Notes under the pieces: model-generated
Told to the model about the DNA's origin: nothing
Databases searched by the model: none
Seen by the model: only the letters and a program-made list of their open reading frames with translations
In this document: piece by piece, positions 44,072 through 54,569 of the stretch
How positions within the stretch are numbered: the first letter of the stretch is position 1
Layout of the letters: every line of letters starts with the position of its first letter
NCBI RefSeq assembly: GCF_002993285.1
Contig: NZ_CP027433.1
Coordinates: 248,001-312,000, forward strand
Direction: 5' to 3'
Source: Gordonia iterans
Lineage (GTDB): Bacteria; Actinomycetota; Actinomycetes; Mycobacteriales; Mycobacteriaceae
DNA: 64,000 nucleotides
Program-made: the position numbers and the translations under genes

Positions 44072-45268
44072 TCACTTCAAGTCAGTGCTCGACTTGCCCA
44101 GCACGCGTCGAGCGATGATCAGCTGCTGGATCTGCTGGGTGCCCTCGAAGATGTCCAGGATCTTCGAGTCCCGAGCCCACTTCTCCAGCAGCTCGGTCTC
44201 ACCGTAGGCCTGCGTCGCCCCGATCTCGACGGCCTTGTTGGTCACGTCGGTGACGGTGCGGCCGGCCTTGGCCTTGCTCATCGACGCCTCGAGCGAGTTC
44301 GGTTCGGAGTTGTCGGCCATCCAGGCCGCCCGGAGCGTGTGCAGCCAGGACGCCTCCCAGTCGGATTCGAGCCGGATGAACTCGGCGACGGACGCGTGCT
44401 GGGACGCGGCGGGCCGGTCGTAGTCGACCGGGTTGCCGGACTCCTCGAGCATGCGGCGCAGCTCTTCCAGCGCCGCCCGACCGACACCGACGGCCATCGC
44501 GGCGACGACCGGACGGGTGTTGTCGAACGTCTGCATCACCCCGCCGAACGCCTTCTTGACGTCGATCTCCGGGCTGCCGAGCAGGTTCTCCTTCGGCACC
44601 CGCACGTCGGTGAACACGACGACGGCGGTGTCGGAGGCCTTGATGCCGAGCTTCTCCTCCAGGCGGGCGACCTCCACGCCTTTCGCATCCAGCGGTACGA
44701 CGAAGCTCTTGATCGCGGCGCGGCCGAGCGACTTGTCCAGGGTCGCCCACACCACGACGTGGTCCGCGCGCGAACCGCAGGTCACGAAGATCTTCTCGCC
44801 GTTGATCACGTACTCGTCGCCGTCGAGCACCGCGGTGGTGGTGACGGCCGCCGAGTCGCTGCCGAAGCCGGGTTCGGTGATGGCCATCGCTGCCCAGACG
44901 TCACCGAAGCGCTCGAGCTGCTCCTCGTCGGCGACCGCCGCGATCGCGGCGTTGCCCAGACCCTGACCGGGGATCGAGAGCATCAGGCCGACGTCTCCCC
45001 AGCCGAGCTCGCGGGCACTGAGCACCGAACGCAGGTTGGCGCCGTTGACGGTGTCTTCGGAACCGGCATCGCTCGTGCCGGATTCGGCCGATCGCTCCTG
45101 CGCCCGGGCCTGCTTGGCGAGCTTGCCCAGCTCGTCGAGCTCGGTCGGGTACTCGTGCTCGGCCGCGTCGTACTTGCGGCTGATCGGCCGGAAGAGGTGC
45201 TCGGCCGCCAGCCGGGCACGTTCGACGGTGGAGTTCAGCTTCTCCGGAAGCTCGAGGTTGATCGCCAT
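44072..45268 (-). CDS. fadE23: acyl-CoA dehydrogenase, FadE23-like
   Basis: 398 residues from ATG 45268; the MAINLELPEKL start closely matches mycobacterial FadE23 (MAINLELPRKL). AAMAITEPGFGSDS is the FAD/substrate signature and IFEGTQQIQQLIIARRVLG the C-terminal one. It introduces the 2,3 double bond of an acyl-CoA. In mycobacteria fadE23 follows fadE24; no fadE24 is present here. A TTAC...GTAA dyad (CTTACCCAGTAGTAAG, about 45280-45295) lies just upstream and may bind a regulator. Divergent from the FUSC genes. Confidence 0.88.
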   Translation of the reverse strand: MAINLELPEKLNSTVERARLAAEHLFRPISRKYDAAEHEYPTELDELGKLAKQARAQERSAESGTSDAGSEDTVNGANLRSVLSARELGWGDVGLMLSIPGQGLGNAAIAAVADEEQLERFGDVWAAMAITEPGFGSDSAAVTTTAVLDGDEYVINGEKIFVTCGSRADHVVVWATLDKSLGRAAIKSFVVPLDAKGVEVARLEEKLGIKASDTAVVVFTDVRVPKENLLGSPEIDVKKAFGGVMQTFDNTRPVVAAMAVGVGRAALEELRRMLEESGNPVDYDRPAASQHASVAEFIRLESDWEASWLHTLRAAWMADNSEPNSLEASMSKAKAGRTVTDVTNKAVEIGATQAYGETELLEKWARDSKILDIFEGTQQIQQLIIARRVLGKSSTDLK

Positions 45269-45362
45269 GGCGGCTACCTTACTACTGGGTAAGTTAGAAG
45301 CCAAGGGCGAGTTCCCGCCGACCTCCCAGTCACGACGCGCCGACTCGGCCAGACTTGGAGCC

Positions 45363-47522
45363 GTGCAGCACGCGACGACTCAGTGGCGCCGGCGCCTCTC
45401 CGCATCCGACCCAGGACACGCGCGCCTCACCAACACGCTCGCGGTGACCGCCGCGGTCCTGGTGAGCACCGGTGCTTCCTGGCTCATCGTCCGGCACGAG
45501 CTCGCAGACCGCGGCTTCTTCGCCTCCGCGATCCTGCTGACCGTCCAGCTGGCGATGACCGTCGACGACGACACGCCGCGCGGGCGCCTCGCCACCAGCG
45601 CCGCCGCACTGGTCCCGATGGTCGCCGCACCGGCTGCCGCCGCACTCCTGGATCAGTGGCGGGGCATCGAGATCGCGTTCTTCATCGCGCTCGCCGGCCT
45701 GGCGATCTGGCTGCGGCGCTTCGGATCCCGCAGCGGCACGCTCGGCATGGTCGCCTTCTTCGCCTACTTCTATGCACTCGTCCTGCGCCCTCCGCCGTCG
45801 CAGCTGCCCGGCTACCTGCTGCTGATGGCCTGCGTCACCGGCGGCGTGGTCCTGGTGCGGCTGCTGCTCCTGCACGAGCGGCCTGGACGTCAGCTCGCGA
45901 TCCTGCTCTCCGAACTACGCGCGGCCTCGGCCGCCGCCCTCACCGCGGCCACCGGCGCCGTGCCCGGCACCGATCGCTTCCGACTGCTCAAGGGCCGGCT
46001 GCGGGCAGTCGACTCGGTCGCCTGGGCGATCGCCGGCTGGCAGAGCCGCTTCCCCACCGCAGACGTGGTCGATTGCACCGATCGCACCCTCCGCAATCGG
46101 ACCCTCGACGCCCGGATCGACGTCGAGCACGCCGCCCTGGAGGTCTCCGCCCTGGTCCACTCGCGCGGCCCGGGCGTCCTGACCGGGCCGCTGCACCACG
46201 CCCTCGACGACCTCGCTCTGATGCTCGACGACGCGCCCTCGAGCGCCTGGAAGGATGCCGCCGACCGCGCGCGGCGGCAGCGGACCGCGGCTGCCGACGA
46301 CCTCCCCGCGGGTCTGGCGACCTACCTGACTGCGCGCAGCACGCTGGCGCACTGGGCCCTGCGCACCATCGACCTGAACGCGCCCTACCGGGACGACTCG
46401 TCCGGCGTCGACGTGGCAACCGTTTCGGACAGTTCTCCAACAGCCGGGCCGCCCGTCACCCCGCGCTCCGCCGCACCCACCGGCGCCGCCGGTCCGAGCC
46501 GGGCCTTCTGGCGCACCTGGGCGCCGTCGACCCGGATGGCGGTCCAGGCCATGGTGGCCGCGGGCCTGGCGACCGTGGTGGGCGAGGCCATCGACGCCAG
46601 CCGCTGGTACTGGGCCGTGATGGCGTCGTTCATGATCTTCGTCGGCACCACTCGCAGCTCGGTCCTGACCCGCGCGTCCCGCCGCGTGATCGGCACCGGC
46701 GCGGCCGTCGCTCTCGGAATCGTCGTCGCCGTGGTGCTCGACGGGCCGTCGTACTGGCACCTGCTCATCGGCCTCGCCGGAGTGATCGGGGCGTTCTACC
46801 TCGGCCCGCTGAACCAGATCTATTCGGCCTTCTTCCTCACTCTCCTGGTGGTCTCCCAATACGGCCTACTGGGGGTACTGGACCCGCGGCTGATGACACT
46901 TCGGCTGGAAGAGACCGTCGCCGGCATGGCAGTCGGCGTGCTCTGCGCCTTCCTGGTGTTCTCCACCGACTCCAAGCACGCACTCGCAGCCGCCGTCACG
47001 GCCTATCTGGACGCGCTGACCACGCTGGTGCGCGGGATCGGCGCCGCGATGACCCGACCCGGTCAGACGGGAGCGCTGCTCGCCGCCGCCGCCGCGCTCG
47101 ACCGGGCACAGGAGAAGCTCGACGCGATCGTCGGGTCGATGTCACTGTCGTTCGTCAACGGGCGCCGCTCACGCGTCACCACGCTCACACACCTGATGCG
47201 GGTGGCGAGCCGGTCGGCCGAGCACGCCGCCCAGTCCGCGATCCATGTGACCGACCGCGCACCGGGCGAGCAGCTCGGCGGAGCGGGCGCCGACGTCTTC
47301 GAGGGCGCCGTGGCACACGTCGTCGAGAACGCTGCCCGGGCGCGCGCGGTCCTCGTCGACGGCGCCGCATCCACCGCGGACCCCGAGGACACCTCGGTGG
47401 CCGACGCGTGCGCGCAGCTCCGCTCGGCTGCGGAGGCGACACCTAGCCACGCCCTCCTGCTGCTGACGCGCGTGGACTGGGCGCTGGTCTCCGCCTGCCA
47501 GATTCGTTCAAAAGGTGCCTGA
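45363..47522 (+). CDS. FUSC-family membrane protein (first of a tandem pair)
   Basis: 719 residues from GTG 45363. Two membrane blocks: about 25-165 (with GSRSGTLGMVAFFAYFYALVL) and about 480-640 (TRMAVQAMVAAGLATVVGEA, SRWYWAVMASFMIFVGTTRSS, a FUSC-2-like core), each followed by a helical soluble region. This is the aromatic-acid-exporter/fusaric-acid-resistance-like architecture (AaeB, YccS). Substrate unknown. 50 bp before its paralogue; the longer frame upstream is antisense to fadE23. Confidence 0.86.
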   Translation: MQHATTQWRRRLSASDPGHARLTNTLAVTAAVLVSTGASWLIVRHELADRGFFASAILLTVQLAMTVDDDTPRGRLATSAAALVPMVAAPAAAALLDQWRGIEIAFFIALAGLAIWLRRFGSRSGTLGMVAFFAYFYALVLRPPPSQLPGYLLLMACVTGGVVLVRLLLLHERPGRQLAILLSELRAASAAALTAATGAVPGTDRFRLLKGRLRAVDSVAWAIAGWQSRFPTADVVDCTDRTLRNRTLDARIDVEHAALEVSALVHSRGPGVLTGPLHHALDDLALMLDDAPSSAWKDAADRARRQRTAAADDLPAGLATYLTARSTLAHWALRTIDLNAPYRDDSSGVDVATVSDSSPTAGPPVTPRSAAPTGAAGPSRAFWRTWAPSTRMAVQAMVAAGLATVVGEAIDASRWYWAVMASFMIFVGTTRSSVLTRASRRVIGTGAAVALGIVVAVVLDGPSYWHLLIGLAGVIGAFYLGPLNQIYSAFFLTLLVVSQYGLLGVLDPRLMTLRLEETVAGMAVGVLCAFLVFSTDSKHALAAAVTAYLDALTTLVRGIGAAMTRPGQTGALLAAAAALDRAQEKLDAIVGSMSLSFVNGRRSRVTTLTHLMRVASRSAEHAAQSAIHVTDRAPGEQLGGAGADVFEGAVAHVVENAARARAVLVDGAASTADPEDTSVADACAQLRSAAEATPSHALLLLTRVDWALVSACQIRSKGA

Positions 47523-47572
47523 TCGGCGCACCCGCAGGGCTCGAGGGACAGCAGGCGGGAGAGACTGAATCG

Positions 47573-49726
47573 GTGCAGCTTCACACTCCGTACTGGCGCC
47601 GGCTCCTGGTCGCGACCGACCCCGGCCGGGTCCGGGTGACGACCGCGACCGCCACCGCGATCAGCGTGCTGGTCACCTCCCTCGTCGCCTGGTCGCTCGT
47701 GGTGTTCGCCGAGGCAGACCACGGAGTGCTCGCCATGGGCGTGATCATGACCCTGCAGGCGGCCCTCAACGTCAAAGATCCGACCGCACGAGGCCGTCTG
47801 CTGACGACGGTTCTACTGGTGCCCCCGGCATTCGCGGCGCTCACCGCCGCCGTCCTGCTGTCGAGCCGGCGACCGGTCGAGATCGTCGTCTTCATCGCGC
47901 TGACCGGTGTGGTGACCTACCTGCGCGGGTTCGGCCCGCGGGCCACGGCCATCGGAACCGTGACCTTCTTCGCCTACTTCTTCGCGCTGCTGCTGCAGCC
48001 GAAGGCGGACGAACTCCCCTTGCTGTTCCTGGTGACCGGCTGCGCGGTGACCTGCATGCTCGTCATCCGTCTGTTCGGCATCTGGGGCCGTCCGCGGCAT
48101 CAGCTCGCGCTGCTCCTCACCGAGCTTCGCGGCGCCGGAAGCACTGCCTTGACCGAAGCCGTGAACGCACCGCCCGCCACCGCTTTGACACAGGCATCGC
48201 GAGTACAGCGCGTCGATCAGGTCGCCCGCACGATCGACGACTGGCAGACCCGTTACAGCACCGCGCGGTATGTCCGGTGCGATGCGCAGACCTTCGCCCG
48301 GCTGGTGCTCGACGCCCGCATCGACATGGACCACGCGTGCCGGAAGATCGCCGAGTTCCGCGCCGGCGGCGATCGAGTCGAATCCGGCCGGCTGACCGCA
48401 CCGGCGGTCACCGATCTCTCGGCCGTCCTTTCCAGCGCCACCTCCCCCGCCGACGTGCGGGAGGCCGCCGAGCGGGCGCACACGCGGCTCACTTCGCCGG
48501 GGGCGGACACGCCCGACGAGGTGACGGCCGGGGCCGCCGACCGGGCGACGCTGGCCTTCGCCCGTCTGCGCGACCTCGATCTCCACCACGGACTCGACGC
48601 GACGGCGACGTCTGCGGAGATTCGCCGTCGTCACCCGGAGCCGCAACGCCGCACCGCCCCGAGTCCGGCCGCATCATCCCGCTGGAAGCCGTGGCTGCGC
48701 TGGAGGGTGACCACTCGGATGGCCGTTCAGGTCGTGATCGCCGCCAGTCTGGCCAGCGTCGTCGGCTATTCGATCTCCGCGAGCCGCTGGTACTGGGCCG
48801 TCCTCACCGCCTTCCTGGTCTTCGCCGGCACCACCACGCGGGGCGCGATCCTCACCCGGGCCACGCGGCGGATCACCGGCACCGTCGCGGGCGTGATCGT
48901 CGGGCTCGCTCTCGTCGTGCTCGTCGACGGCAACATTCCGGCACTGATCGTGATCTGCGTGCTCGCCGTCTTCTTCGCGCTGTACCTCGGTCCCTTGCAG
49001 TACACGGTGATGTCCTTGTTCATCACCATCCTGCTGGCCGGGCTCTACGGACTGCTGGGCGTGCTCAATCGCCACATCCTCGAGTTGCGGCTGATCGAGA
49101 CGCTCGCCGGGGCGGCCCTCGGCGTGGTCTGCGCGTACCTGATCTTCTCCACGAGTTCACACCCGGCGCTGACCGCACGGATCGACGCGTACTTCGACAC
49201 CCTGGACCGGCTGCTGAACGCTGTGCGGCGCACCCTGGCCGGACACGCCGGCACCGGCGAGCTCGTGGCGTCCATCCGGTCGATGGACGCGGCACAGGCC
49301 GATCTGCACACCACCGTCGACGGCATGTCGCTGAGCCTGGCGGTCGGCCACCGAGCCGAGACCGCCCATCTGCTGCGGCTGCTCGACCTCAACTCACACA
49401 TCGCTACCCGACTGGGCCAGTCCACCATGGCCTTCTCGTCCGGGACCGGAGACGCGTCGACGAGCTCCGGCTCCGGCTCCGGCTCCGGCGATGATCTCGC
49501 GCCTCGATTCGACCACGCACTCGCCCACGTCCTCGCCTCCTCGGCGACGGCCCGGGCGGCGCTTGTCGACGGTCACACCTCATCGGTCGACCCCGACGAA
49601 ACCGCCGTCATCGACTGCTTCGGCAGGCTCCCCGGCGATCCCCTGTCGCCCCAGTACGAGGTGGTCCGGACGTTGTCCCGGCTGAACTGGATTCTGCTGC
49701 GCTCCGTGCAGGTGCGCGCCTCCTGA
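47573..49726 (+). CDS. FUSC-family membrane protein (second of a tandem pair)
   Basis: 717 residues from GTG 47573 behind GGCGGGAGAG. Same length and plan as the preceding gene: YWRRLLVATDPGRVRV near the start, TFFAYFFALLLQP in block 1, and TRMAVQVVIAASLASVVGYSISASRWYWAVLTAFLVFAGTTTRG in block 2. An (SG)4-type stretch near 640 sits in the final soluble part. An ancient tandem duplication: the frame plan is kept but identity is moderate. The two proteins may form a hetero-oligomeric exporter. Confidence 0.86.
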   Translation: MQLHTPYWRRLLVATDPGRVRVTTATATAISVLVTSLVAWSLVVFAEADHGVLAMGVIMTLQAALNVKDPTARGRLLTTVLLVPPAFAALTAAVLLSSRRPVEIVVFIALTGVVTYLRGFGPRATAIGTVTFFAYFFALLLQPKADELPLLFLVTGCAVTCMLVIRLFGIWGRPRHQLALLLTELRGAGSTALTEAVNAPPATALTQASRVQRVDQVARTIDDWQTRYSTARYVRCDAQTFARLVLDARIDMDHACRKIAEFRAGGDRVESGRLTAPAVTDLSAVLSSATSPADVREAAERAHTRLTSPGADTPDEVTAGAADRATLAFARLRDLDLHHGLDATATSAEIRRRHPEPQRRTAPSPAASSRWKPWLRWRVTTRMAVQVVIAASLASVVGYSISASRWYWAVLTAFLVFAGTTTRGAILTRATRRITGTVAGVIVGLALVVLVDGNIPALIVICVLAVFFALYLGPLQYTVMSLFITILLAGLYGLLGVLNRHILELRLIETLAGAALGVVCAYLIFSTSSHPALTARIDAYFDTLDRLLNAVRRTLAGHAGTGELVASIRSMDAAQADLHTTVDGMSLSLAVGHRAETAHLLRLLDLNSHIATRLGQSTMAFSSGTGDASTSSGSGSGSGDDLAPRFDHALAHVLASSATARAALVDGHTSSVDPDETAVIDCFGRLPGDPLSPQYEVVRTLSRLNWILLRSVQVRAS

Positions 49727-49749
49727 CCGGTCGCGCTACGTTCTTACCG

Positions 49750-50835
49750 ATGAGTACTCCCGTGTATCCCCCGGCACCCGTGAGCCCGCCGCCCGCCCTC
49801 GTCGAGGACGGGCACTACCGCTTCGGCACCTACGACGGCCCCATCCCGATCGTCAACCCGCTCGATGCCGGCAGCCGGCGCAGCTTCGACGACACGCGAC
49901 GCAAGCGGTTCGACGGCGTGCGCCGTGCCAACCGGAACCTGCGCCTCAAGGAGTGGGAGGCCTTCCAGCTGGGTGACGACGATTGGTTCGTCCTCGGCGC
50001 GGTGTACAACGCGAAGACTGTCGGGTTGATCCAGGTGCTGGCGGTGAACAAGCACGATGCCTCCATCACGCGCTGGGAGACCAAGATGCCGGCGCCCACG
50101 CTGTCGGTGGCCCGGGGGCTGCTCGGGTCGTCGTCGCGGGGCCGCGTCGCGGACTTCCGGGTGGAGATCGGCAATCACCTCGAGCGCGGTCGGGTGACCG
50201 TCGACGCCCACCACCCCGGCCGGAGCGACCATCCATCGATGGGCCTGCACGTGACCGGCTCGTGCGGACCCGACGACGCAGCACACCTCGTCGTCGTGCA
50301 TCCGTTCAGCGCCGACCGGGCCCTCTACTCGCACAAGGCGATGATGCCGATGGACGGGAGCCTGGTGATCGGCGGCGAGCAGGTCGGATTCGCACCCGAG
50401 CGCGGGTACCTGATTCTCGACGACCATCACGGCGACTACCCGCGACCGATGCGCTACGACTGGGTCACCGGCATCCGCCGGAACGACGACGGGGTGATCG
50501 CGGGCTTCAACCTCACCGACAACCAGGTGCTCGACCCGGCGGAGTTCAACGAGAACGCGATCTGGATCGGGAACCGGCTCTGGCGGCTCCCACCGGTGAC
50601 CGTGGAGCGCCCCGACGGGCCGTGGGGCACGTGGCACATCCGCGACGTCGCCGGCGCCGTGGACGTCACCTTCACCCCGACCGTGAAGTCGACGATGCAC
50701 GTCGGCCCGCGCAAGGTCCTCGCCGAGTACTACGCGCCCTACGGCTGGTACGAGGGCGACCTCCACGCCGACGGCGTCTCCCTGAACGTCGACGGCATGT
50801 TCGGCGTGGGCGAGCAGAAGCGCATCACGTTGTGA
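49750..50835 (+). CDS. DUF2804-like protein
   Basis: 361 residues, soluble, no signal peptide. GHYRFGTYDGPIPIVNPLDA at the start, then beta-rich stretches such as WEAFQLGDDDWFVLGAVYNAK, DYPRPMRYDWVTGI and PYGWYEGDLHADGV near the end, typical of DUF2804. Family function is unknown; such genes often lie near lipid-metabolism genes. It follows the FUSC pair by 23 bp, so co-transcription is likely. Confidence 0.7.
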   Translation: MSTPVYPPAPVSPPPALVEDGHYRFGTYDGPIPIVNPLDAGSRRSFDDTRRKRFDGVRRANRNLRLKEWEAFQLGDDDWFVLGAVYNAKTVGLIQVLAVNKHDASITRWETKMPAPTLSVARGLLGSSSRGRVADFRVEIGNHLERGRVTVDAHHPGRSDHPSMGLHVTGSCGPDDAAHLVVVHPFSADRALYSHKAMMPMDGSLVIGGEQVGFAPERGYLILDDHHGDYPRPMRYDWVTGIRRNDDGVIAGFNLTDNQVLDPAEFNENAIWIGNRLWRLPPVTVERPDGPWGTWHIRDVAGAVDVTFTPTVKSTMHVGPRKVLAEYYAPYGWYEGDLHADGVSLNVDGMFGVGEQKRITL

Positions 50836-50843
50836 CCAGCTGA

Positions 50844-50874
50844 TTGTGAGATTAGAGCAACGCCAATCTCACAA
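50844..50874. terminator. inverted repeat after the DUF2804 gene
   Basis: TTGTGAGATT and AATCTCACAA form a perfect 10-bp dyad with an 11-base spacer, 9 bp after the stop of the DUF2804 gene and between converging genes. A third half-site (TGTGAGATTA) lies at about 50900-50909. Terminator is the simplest reading; an operator is possible. Confidence 0.5.
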
Positions 50875-50905
50875 CGATTCGCGCAACGGCGGATCTGCTG
50901 TGAGA

Positions 50906-51016
50906 TTACGGCCTCTCGTACCTGCTGGATCTTCCTGACCCCAGCCCGACCAGCTCGCCGTCGTCGACAAGCGCGTCCAGCGTGCGTTTCACCGTGCCGC
51001 GAGACGTTCCCGTCAC
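50906..51016 (-). pseudogene. remnant of a winged-helix domain after leuS
   Basis: 36 codons from a GTG that overlaps the leuS stop (CCGTGA). GTSRGTVKRTLDALVDDGEL followed by a Gly/Ser wing and SRYERP reads like the recognition helix and wing of an HTH domain, without the first helices. Either a decayed gene or a coupled micro-ORF; no evidence of expression. Confidence 0.4.
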
Positions 51017-53880
51017 GGAACCACGTTGACCGTGCGGCCCGGCACGTAGATCACCTTGCGGGGCTCGCCGTCCAGAAATCCCTGGACCTTCTCGTCGGCC
51101 AGGGCCGCGGCGACCACCGTCGCCTCGTCGGCGTCGGCAGCGACGACGATGCGGCTGCGCACCTTGCCCTTGACCTGGACCGGTAGTTCGAGAGTGTCCT
51201 CGACCAGCAAGTCCGGATCGGGCTCGGGGAACGGTCCGTGCGCGAGAGAAACGTTGTGCCCCAACCGATTCCAGAGCTCCTCGGCCAGATGCGGCGCCAG
51301 GGGAGCGAGCATCAGCACCAGCGGTTCGACAGCGTCACGCGGGGCCCCGCCCGGATAGGACTTGGTCAGGTGATTCGTCAGCTCGATGAGCTTGGCGCCC
51401 GCGGTGTTCATCCGCAGACCGTCGTAGTCGTCGCGGACCCCGGCGATGGTCTTGTGGAGCACCTTCAGGGTCTCCTCCGGGGCCGGGTCGCCGGACACCC
51501 GGACGCCGCCGGACTCCTCGTCGACCACCAGGCGCCACACGCGCTGCAAAAAGCGCTGCGCCCCGACGACGTCCTTCGTCGCCCACGGGCGCGACTGGTC
51601 CAGCGGACCCATCGCCATCTCGTAGACCCGCAGAGTGTCGGCGCCGTAGTCACGGCAGATGTCATCGGGCGCAACGGAATTCTTGAGCGACTTGCCCATC
51701 TTCCCGTACTCCTGGGTCACTTCCTCGTCACCGTAGAAGTACCTCGGCGCCTGCCCGGCGCCTTCCGCGGGGCGCTCGACGACCTCTTCGGCCGGCACGT
51801 AGACACCGCGCGAATCGGTGTAGGCGTACGCCTGGATCATGCCCTGGTTGAACAGCTTCCGGTACGGCTCGGAACTGGTCACGTAGCCCAGGTCGTACAG
51901 CACCTTGTGCCAGAAGCGCGAGTACAGCAGGTGCAGCACCGCGTGCTCCATCCCGCCGACGTAGAGATCCAGACCGCCCGGGTCGTCCGGGCCGTGCAGC
52001 TCCGGACGCGGGCCCATCCAGTAGGCCTCGTTCTCCTTGGCGCACAACGTCTCTTCGTTGGTCGGGTCGATATAGCGCAGCTGATACCACGAGCTGCCGG
52101 CCCACTGCGGCATCACGTTGGTGTCGCGGGTGTAGCTCTTCAGTCCGTCGCCCAGGTCCAGGTCGACGGCGACCCACTCGGAGGCCTTCGCCAGCGGGGG
52201 AGAGGGCCAGCTGTCGGCGTCGTCGGGATCGAAGGCCACCGGTGCGTAGTCGGCCACCTCGGGCAGCTCGATCGGCAGCATGCTGTCCGGCAGCGCGTGC
52301 GGGGCACCCTGATCGTCGTACACGATGGGGAACGGCTCGCCCCAGTACCGCTGCCGGGCGAACAGCCAGTCACGCAGTTTGTACTGGATGGTGCCGACGC
52401 CCGCGCCCTGCGCCTCGAGATGCGCGACGACGGCGGCCTTGGCCTCGTCGACGCCCATACCGTCCAGGAAACCGCTGTTGACCAGCGGACCGTCACCGGT
52501 GAAGGCCTTCTCGGCGACGCCGGCGTCGCTGCCGATCACCTCGCGGATCGGCAGACCGAAGGCGGTGGCGAACTCGTAGTCGCGCTCGTCGTGCGCGGGA
52601 ACGGCCATGATCGCGCCGGTGCCGTAGCCGATCAGCACGTAGTCGGCGATGAACACCGGCAGCTGCTCGCCGTTGAGCGGGTTCACGGCGAACGCACCGG
52701 TGAAGACGCCGGTCTTCTCCTTGTTCTCCTGGCGCTCGAGGTCGCTCTTGGCCGCGATCGACGCGCGGTACGCGGCGACGGCGGCCTTCGGGTCGGGGGC
52801 GCCGCCCGTCCAGCGTCCGTCGACGCCGGGCGGCCACGCCTCGGCGACGATCCGATCGACCAGCTCGTGCTCGGGCGCCAGCACCATGTAGCTCGCTCCG
52901 AACAGCGTGTCCGGGCGGGTGGTGAAGACCTCGACAGTGTCGACCGGAGACACCGGGAATCGCACCCGCGCGCCGCGCGAACGGCCGATCCAGTTGCGCT
53001 GCATGGTCTTGACCTTGTCCGACCAGTCGAGCAGGTCCAGGTCGTCGATCAGACGGTCGGCGTACGCGGTGATCCGCATCATCCACTGGCGCAGGTTCTT
53101 GCGGAAGACCGGGAAGTTGCCGCGCTCGCTCCGGCCGTCCGCGGTCACCTCCTCGTTCGCCAGCACGGTGCCCAGGCCGGGGCACCAGTTGACCAGCGAA
53201 TCGCTCAGGTACACCAGGCGGTAGGAGTCGAGGACCTCGCGGCGGGCCGCCGCGTCCAGCTCCGACCACGCGCGCCCGTCGTCCAGGGTCCTGGCGCCGG
53301 ACTCGAACTCGTCGATCAGCTCCGAGATCGGGCGCGCCTTGTTCTTCTCCTCGTCGAACCACGCGTTGTAGATCTGCAGAAAGATCCACTGCGTCCAGCG
53401 GTAGAAGTCGACGTCCGTGGTGGCGACCCGGCGTCGTTCGTCGTGCGCCAGACCGAGCCGGCGGATCTGCGCCAGATAACGCTCGATGTTGGCCTCGGTC
53501 GTGGTGCGCGGATGCGTGCCGGTCTGCACGGCGTACTGCTCGGCGGGCAGACCGAACGAGTCGAAACCCATCGTGTGCAGGACGTTCTTACCGGTCATCC
53601 GCTGGAAGCGCGCATAGACGTCCGTCGCGATGAATCCGAGCGGATGCCCGACGTGCAGGCCCGACCCCGACGGGTACGGGAACATGTCCTGCACGAAGAG
53701 CTTGTCCGGGGCCTGCGGACCGGAGCCGGAGAAGTCGCTGAAGTCGCCGGCGAGCGGGCCGACCGGATTCGGTGCGGCGAAGGTCTGGTTCTCGGTCCAG
53801 TACTGCTGCCAGGCGGCTTCGATCTCACCGGCGGTCTGCGCGGTGTATCGGTGGCCGGGGGCGGGTTCGGCGATGCTCAC
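51013..53880 (-). CDS. leuS: leucyl-tRNA synthetase
   Basis: 955 residues, normal for actinobacteria. It charges tRNA-Leu. HIGH-like [15 protein letters not shown] near the N-terminus, CP1 editing domain ([38 protein letters not shown]), KMSKS-like KMGKSLKN, and a C-terminal anticodon/tRNA-binding part. The start ATG 53880 is followed by [12 protein letters not shown]. The reverse strand shows long open frames that are only codon-bias shadows. Confidence 0.97.
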   Translation of the reverse strand: MSIAEPAPGHRYTAQTAGEIEAAWQQYWTENQTFAAPNPVGPLAGDFSDFSGSGPQAPDKLFVQDMFPYPSGSGLHVGHPLGFIATDVYARFQRMTGKNVLHTMGFDSFGLPAEQYAVQTGTHPRTTTEANIERYLAQIRRLGLAHDERRRVATTDVDFYRWTQWIFLQIYNAWFDEEKNKARPISELIDEFESGARTLDDGRAWSELDAAARREVLDSYRLVYLSDSLVNWCPGLGTVLANEEVTADGRSERGNFPVFRKNLRQWMMRITAYADRLIDDLDLLDWSDKVKTMQRNWIGRSRGARVRFPVSPVDTVEVFTTRPDTLFGASYMVLAPEHELVDRIVAEAWPPGVDGRWTGGAPDPKAAVAAYRASIAAKSDLERQENKEKTGVFTGAFAVNPLNGEQLPVFIADYVLIGYGTGAIMAVPAHDERDYEFATAFGLPIREVIGSDAGVAEKAFTGDGPLVNSGFLDGMGVDEAKAAVVAHLEAQGAGVGTIQYKLRDWLFARQRYWGEPFPIVYDDQGAPHALPDSMLPIELPEVADYAPVAFDPDDADSWPSPPLAKASEWVAVDLDLGDGLKSYTRDTNVMPQWAGSSWYQLRYIDPTNEETLCAKENEAYWMGPRPELHGPDDPGGLDLYVGGMEHAVLHLLYSRFWHKVLYDLGYVTSSEPYRKLFNQGMIQAYAYTDSRGVYVPAEEVVERPAEGAGQAPRYFYGDEEVTQEYGKMGKSLKNSVAPDDICRDYGADTLRVYEMAMGPLDQSRPWATKDVVGAQRFLQRVWRLVVDEESGGVRVSGDPAPEETLKVLHKTIAGVRDDYDGLRMNTAGAKLIELTNHLTKSYPGGAPRDAVEPLVLMLAPLAPHLAEELWNRLGHNVSLAHGPFPEPDPDLLVEDTLELPVQVKGKVRSRIVVAADADEATVVAAALADEKVQGFLDGEPRKVIYVPGRTVNVVP

Positions 53881-53933
53881 CCGACCAGCGTAAATCCTCG
53901 CCGATGCGGGCCATAATGCGCCTCGGTCGTACG

Positions 53934-54569
53934 ATGTGGGACGTGTACGTGCTTTCCCTGATCGCCGCGATCGTGGTCTTCGCGATCGCTGCGCTGTGGG
54001 CTGTCGCCGGCGTCGCCGGGCTGCTCGGCCGACTCCCCGGCAATCGCTGGGTGGGGGTCCGCACCGCGGAGACCCGCCGCTCCGAAGAGGCCTGGAACCT
54101 TGCTCAGCGCATCGCGGCGCCCGGTTTCCTGGGTGGCGCCGTCGCCTGCGCGTTCGGCGGACTGGCCGCTTTCACCTCCCGATGGGGATTCCTCTACGCC
54201 CTCGCCGGCTTCGTCGTCGGCCTCCTGGCGCTGTCGGTGCTCAGCGGCGTCGCAGTGCGCGCGGCGCAGGCCGTCGCACCGTCGGCCGAGCAGGGCGCCG
54301 GATGCACCGGCGGCTGCTGCTCCGGCGGCGACGCCGCGACCGCGGAAGACCGGGCGGGCGGCACGGGGGAGTCCACCGGGCCAGGCGACGCGACCGGCAG
54401 CGGAGACGCCCACGCTGCCGCCGCCGACTGCGGTGAGTCCAGCTGCGGCTCGTGCAAGCTCAGCGGAATGTGCCTGCCCGGCGATGCTGCGGCAACCGAC
54501 TCCGCTGTGCCCGACTCCGCTGTGCCCGACTCCGCGACGTCGCCCGCCGGGGGCGGAACCGGTCGCTGA
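53934..54569 (+). CDS. SdpI-like membrane protein with a cysteine-rich tail
   Basis: 211 residues from ATG 53934. Three membrane segments with [28 protein letters not shown], the hallmark of the SdpI/YhfL immunity-like family. The C-terminal 75 residues are unusual: GCTGGCC, then [16 protein letters not shown] (seven Cys in all in the two clusters' second half and first), and a DSAVP triple repeat. Starts at 53904 or 53916 are possible; 53934 is favoured because CATAAT at 53912 can be a -10. Its stop overlaps the next start (TGATG). Confidence 0.7.
   Translation: MWDVYVLSLIAAIVVFAIAALWAVAGVAGLLGRLPGNRWVGVRTAETRRSEEAWNLAQRIAAPGFLGGAVACAFGGLAAFTSRWGFLYALAGFVVGLLALSVLSGVAVRAAQAVAPSAEQGAGCTGGCCSGGDAATAEDRAGGTGESTGPGDATGSGDAHAAAADCGESSCGSCKLSGMCLPGDAAATDSAVPDSAVPDSATSPAGGGTGR

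Noticed and set aside
51238-53916. 892-codon open frame on the plus strand opposite leuS
   Set aside because: Antisense codon-bias shadow: the product is a low-complexity Arg/Gly/Val/Asp-rich string with no family likeness, while leuS is certain.
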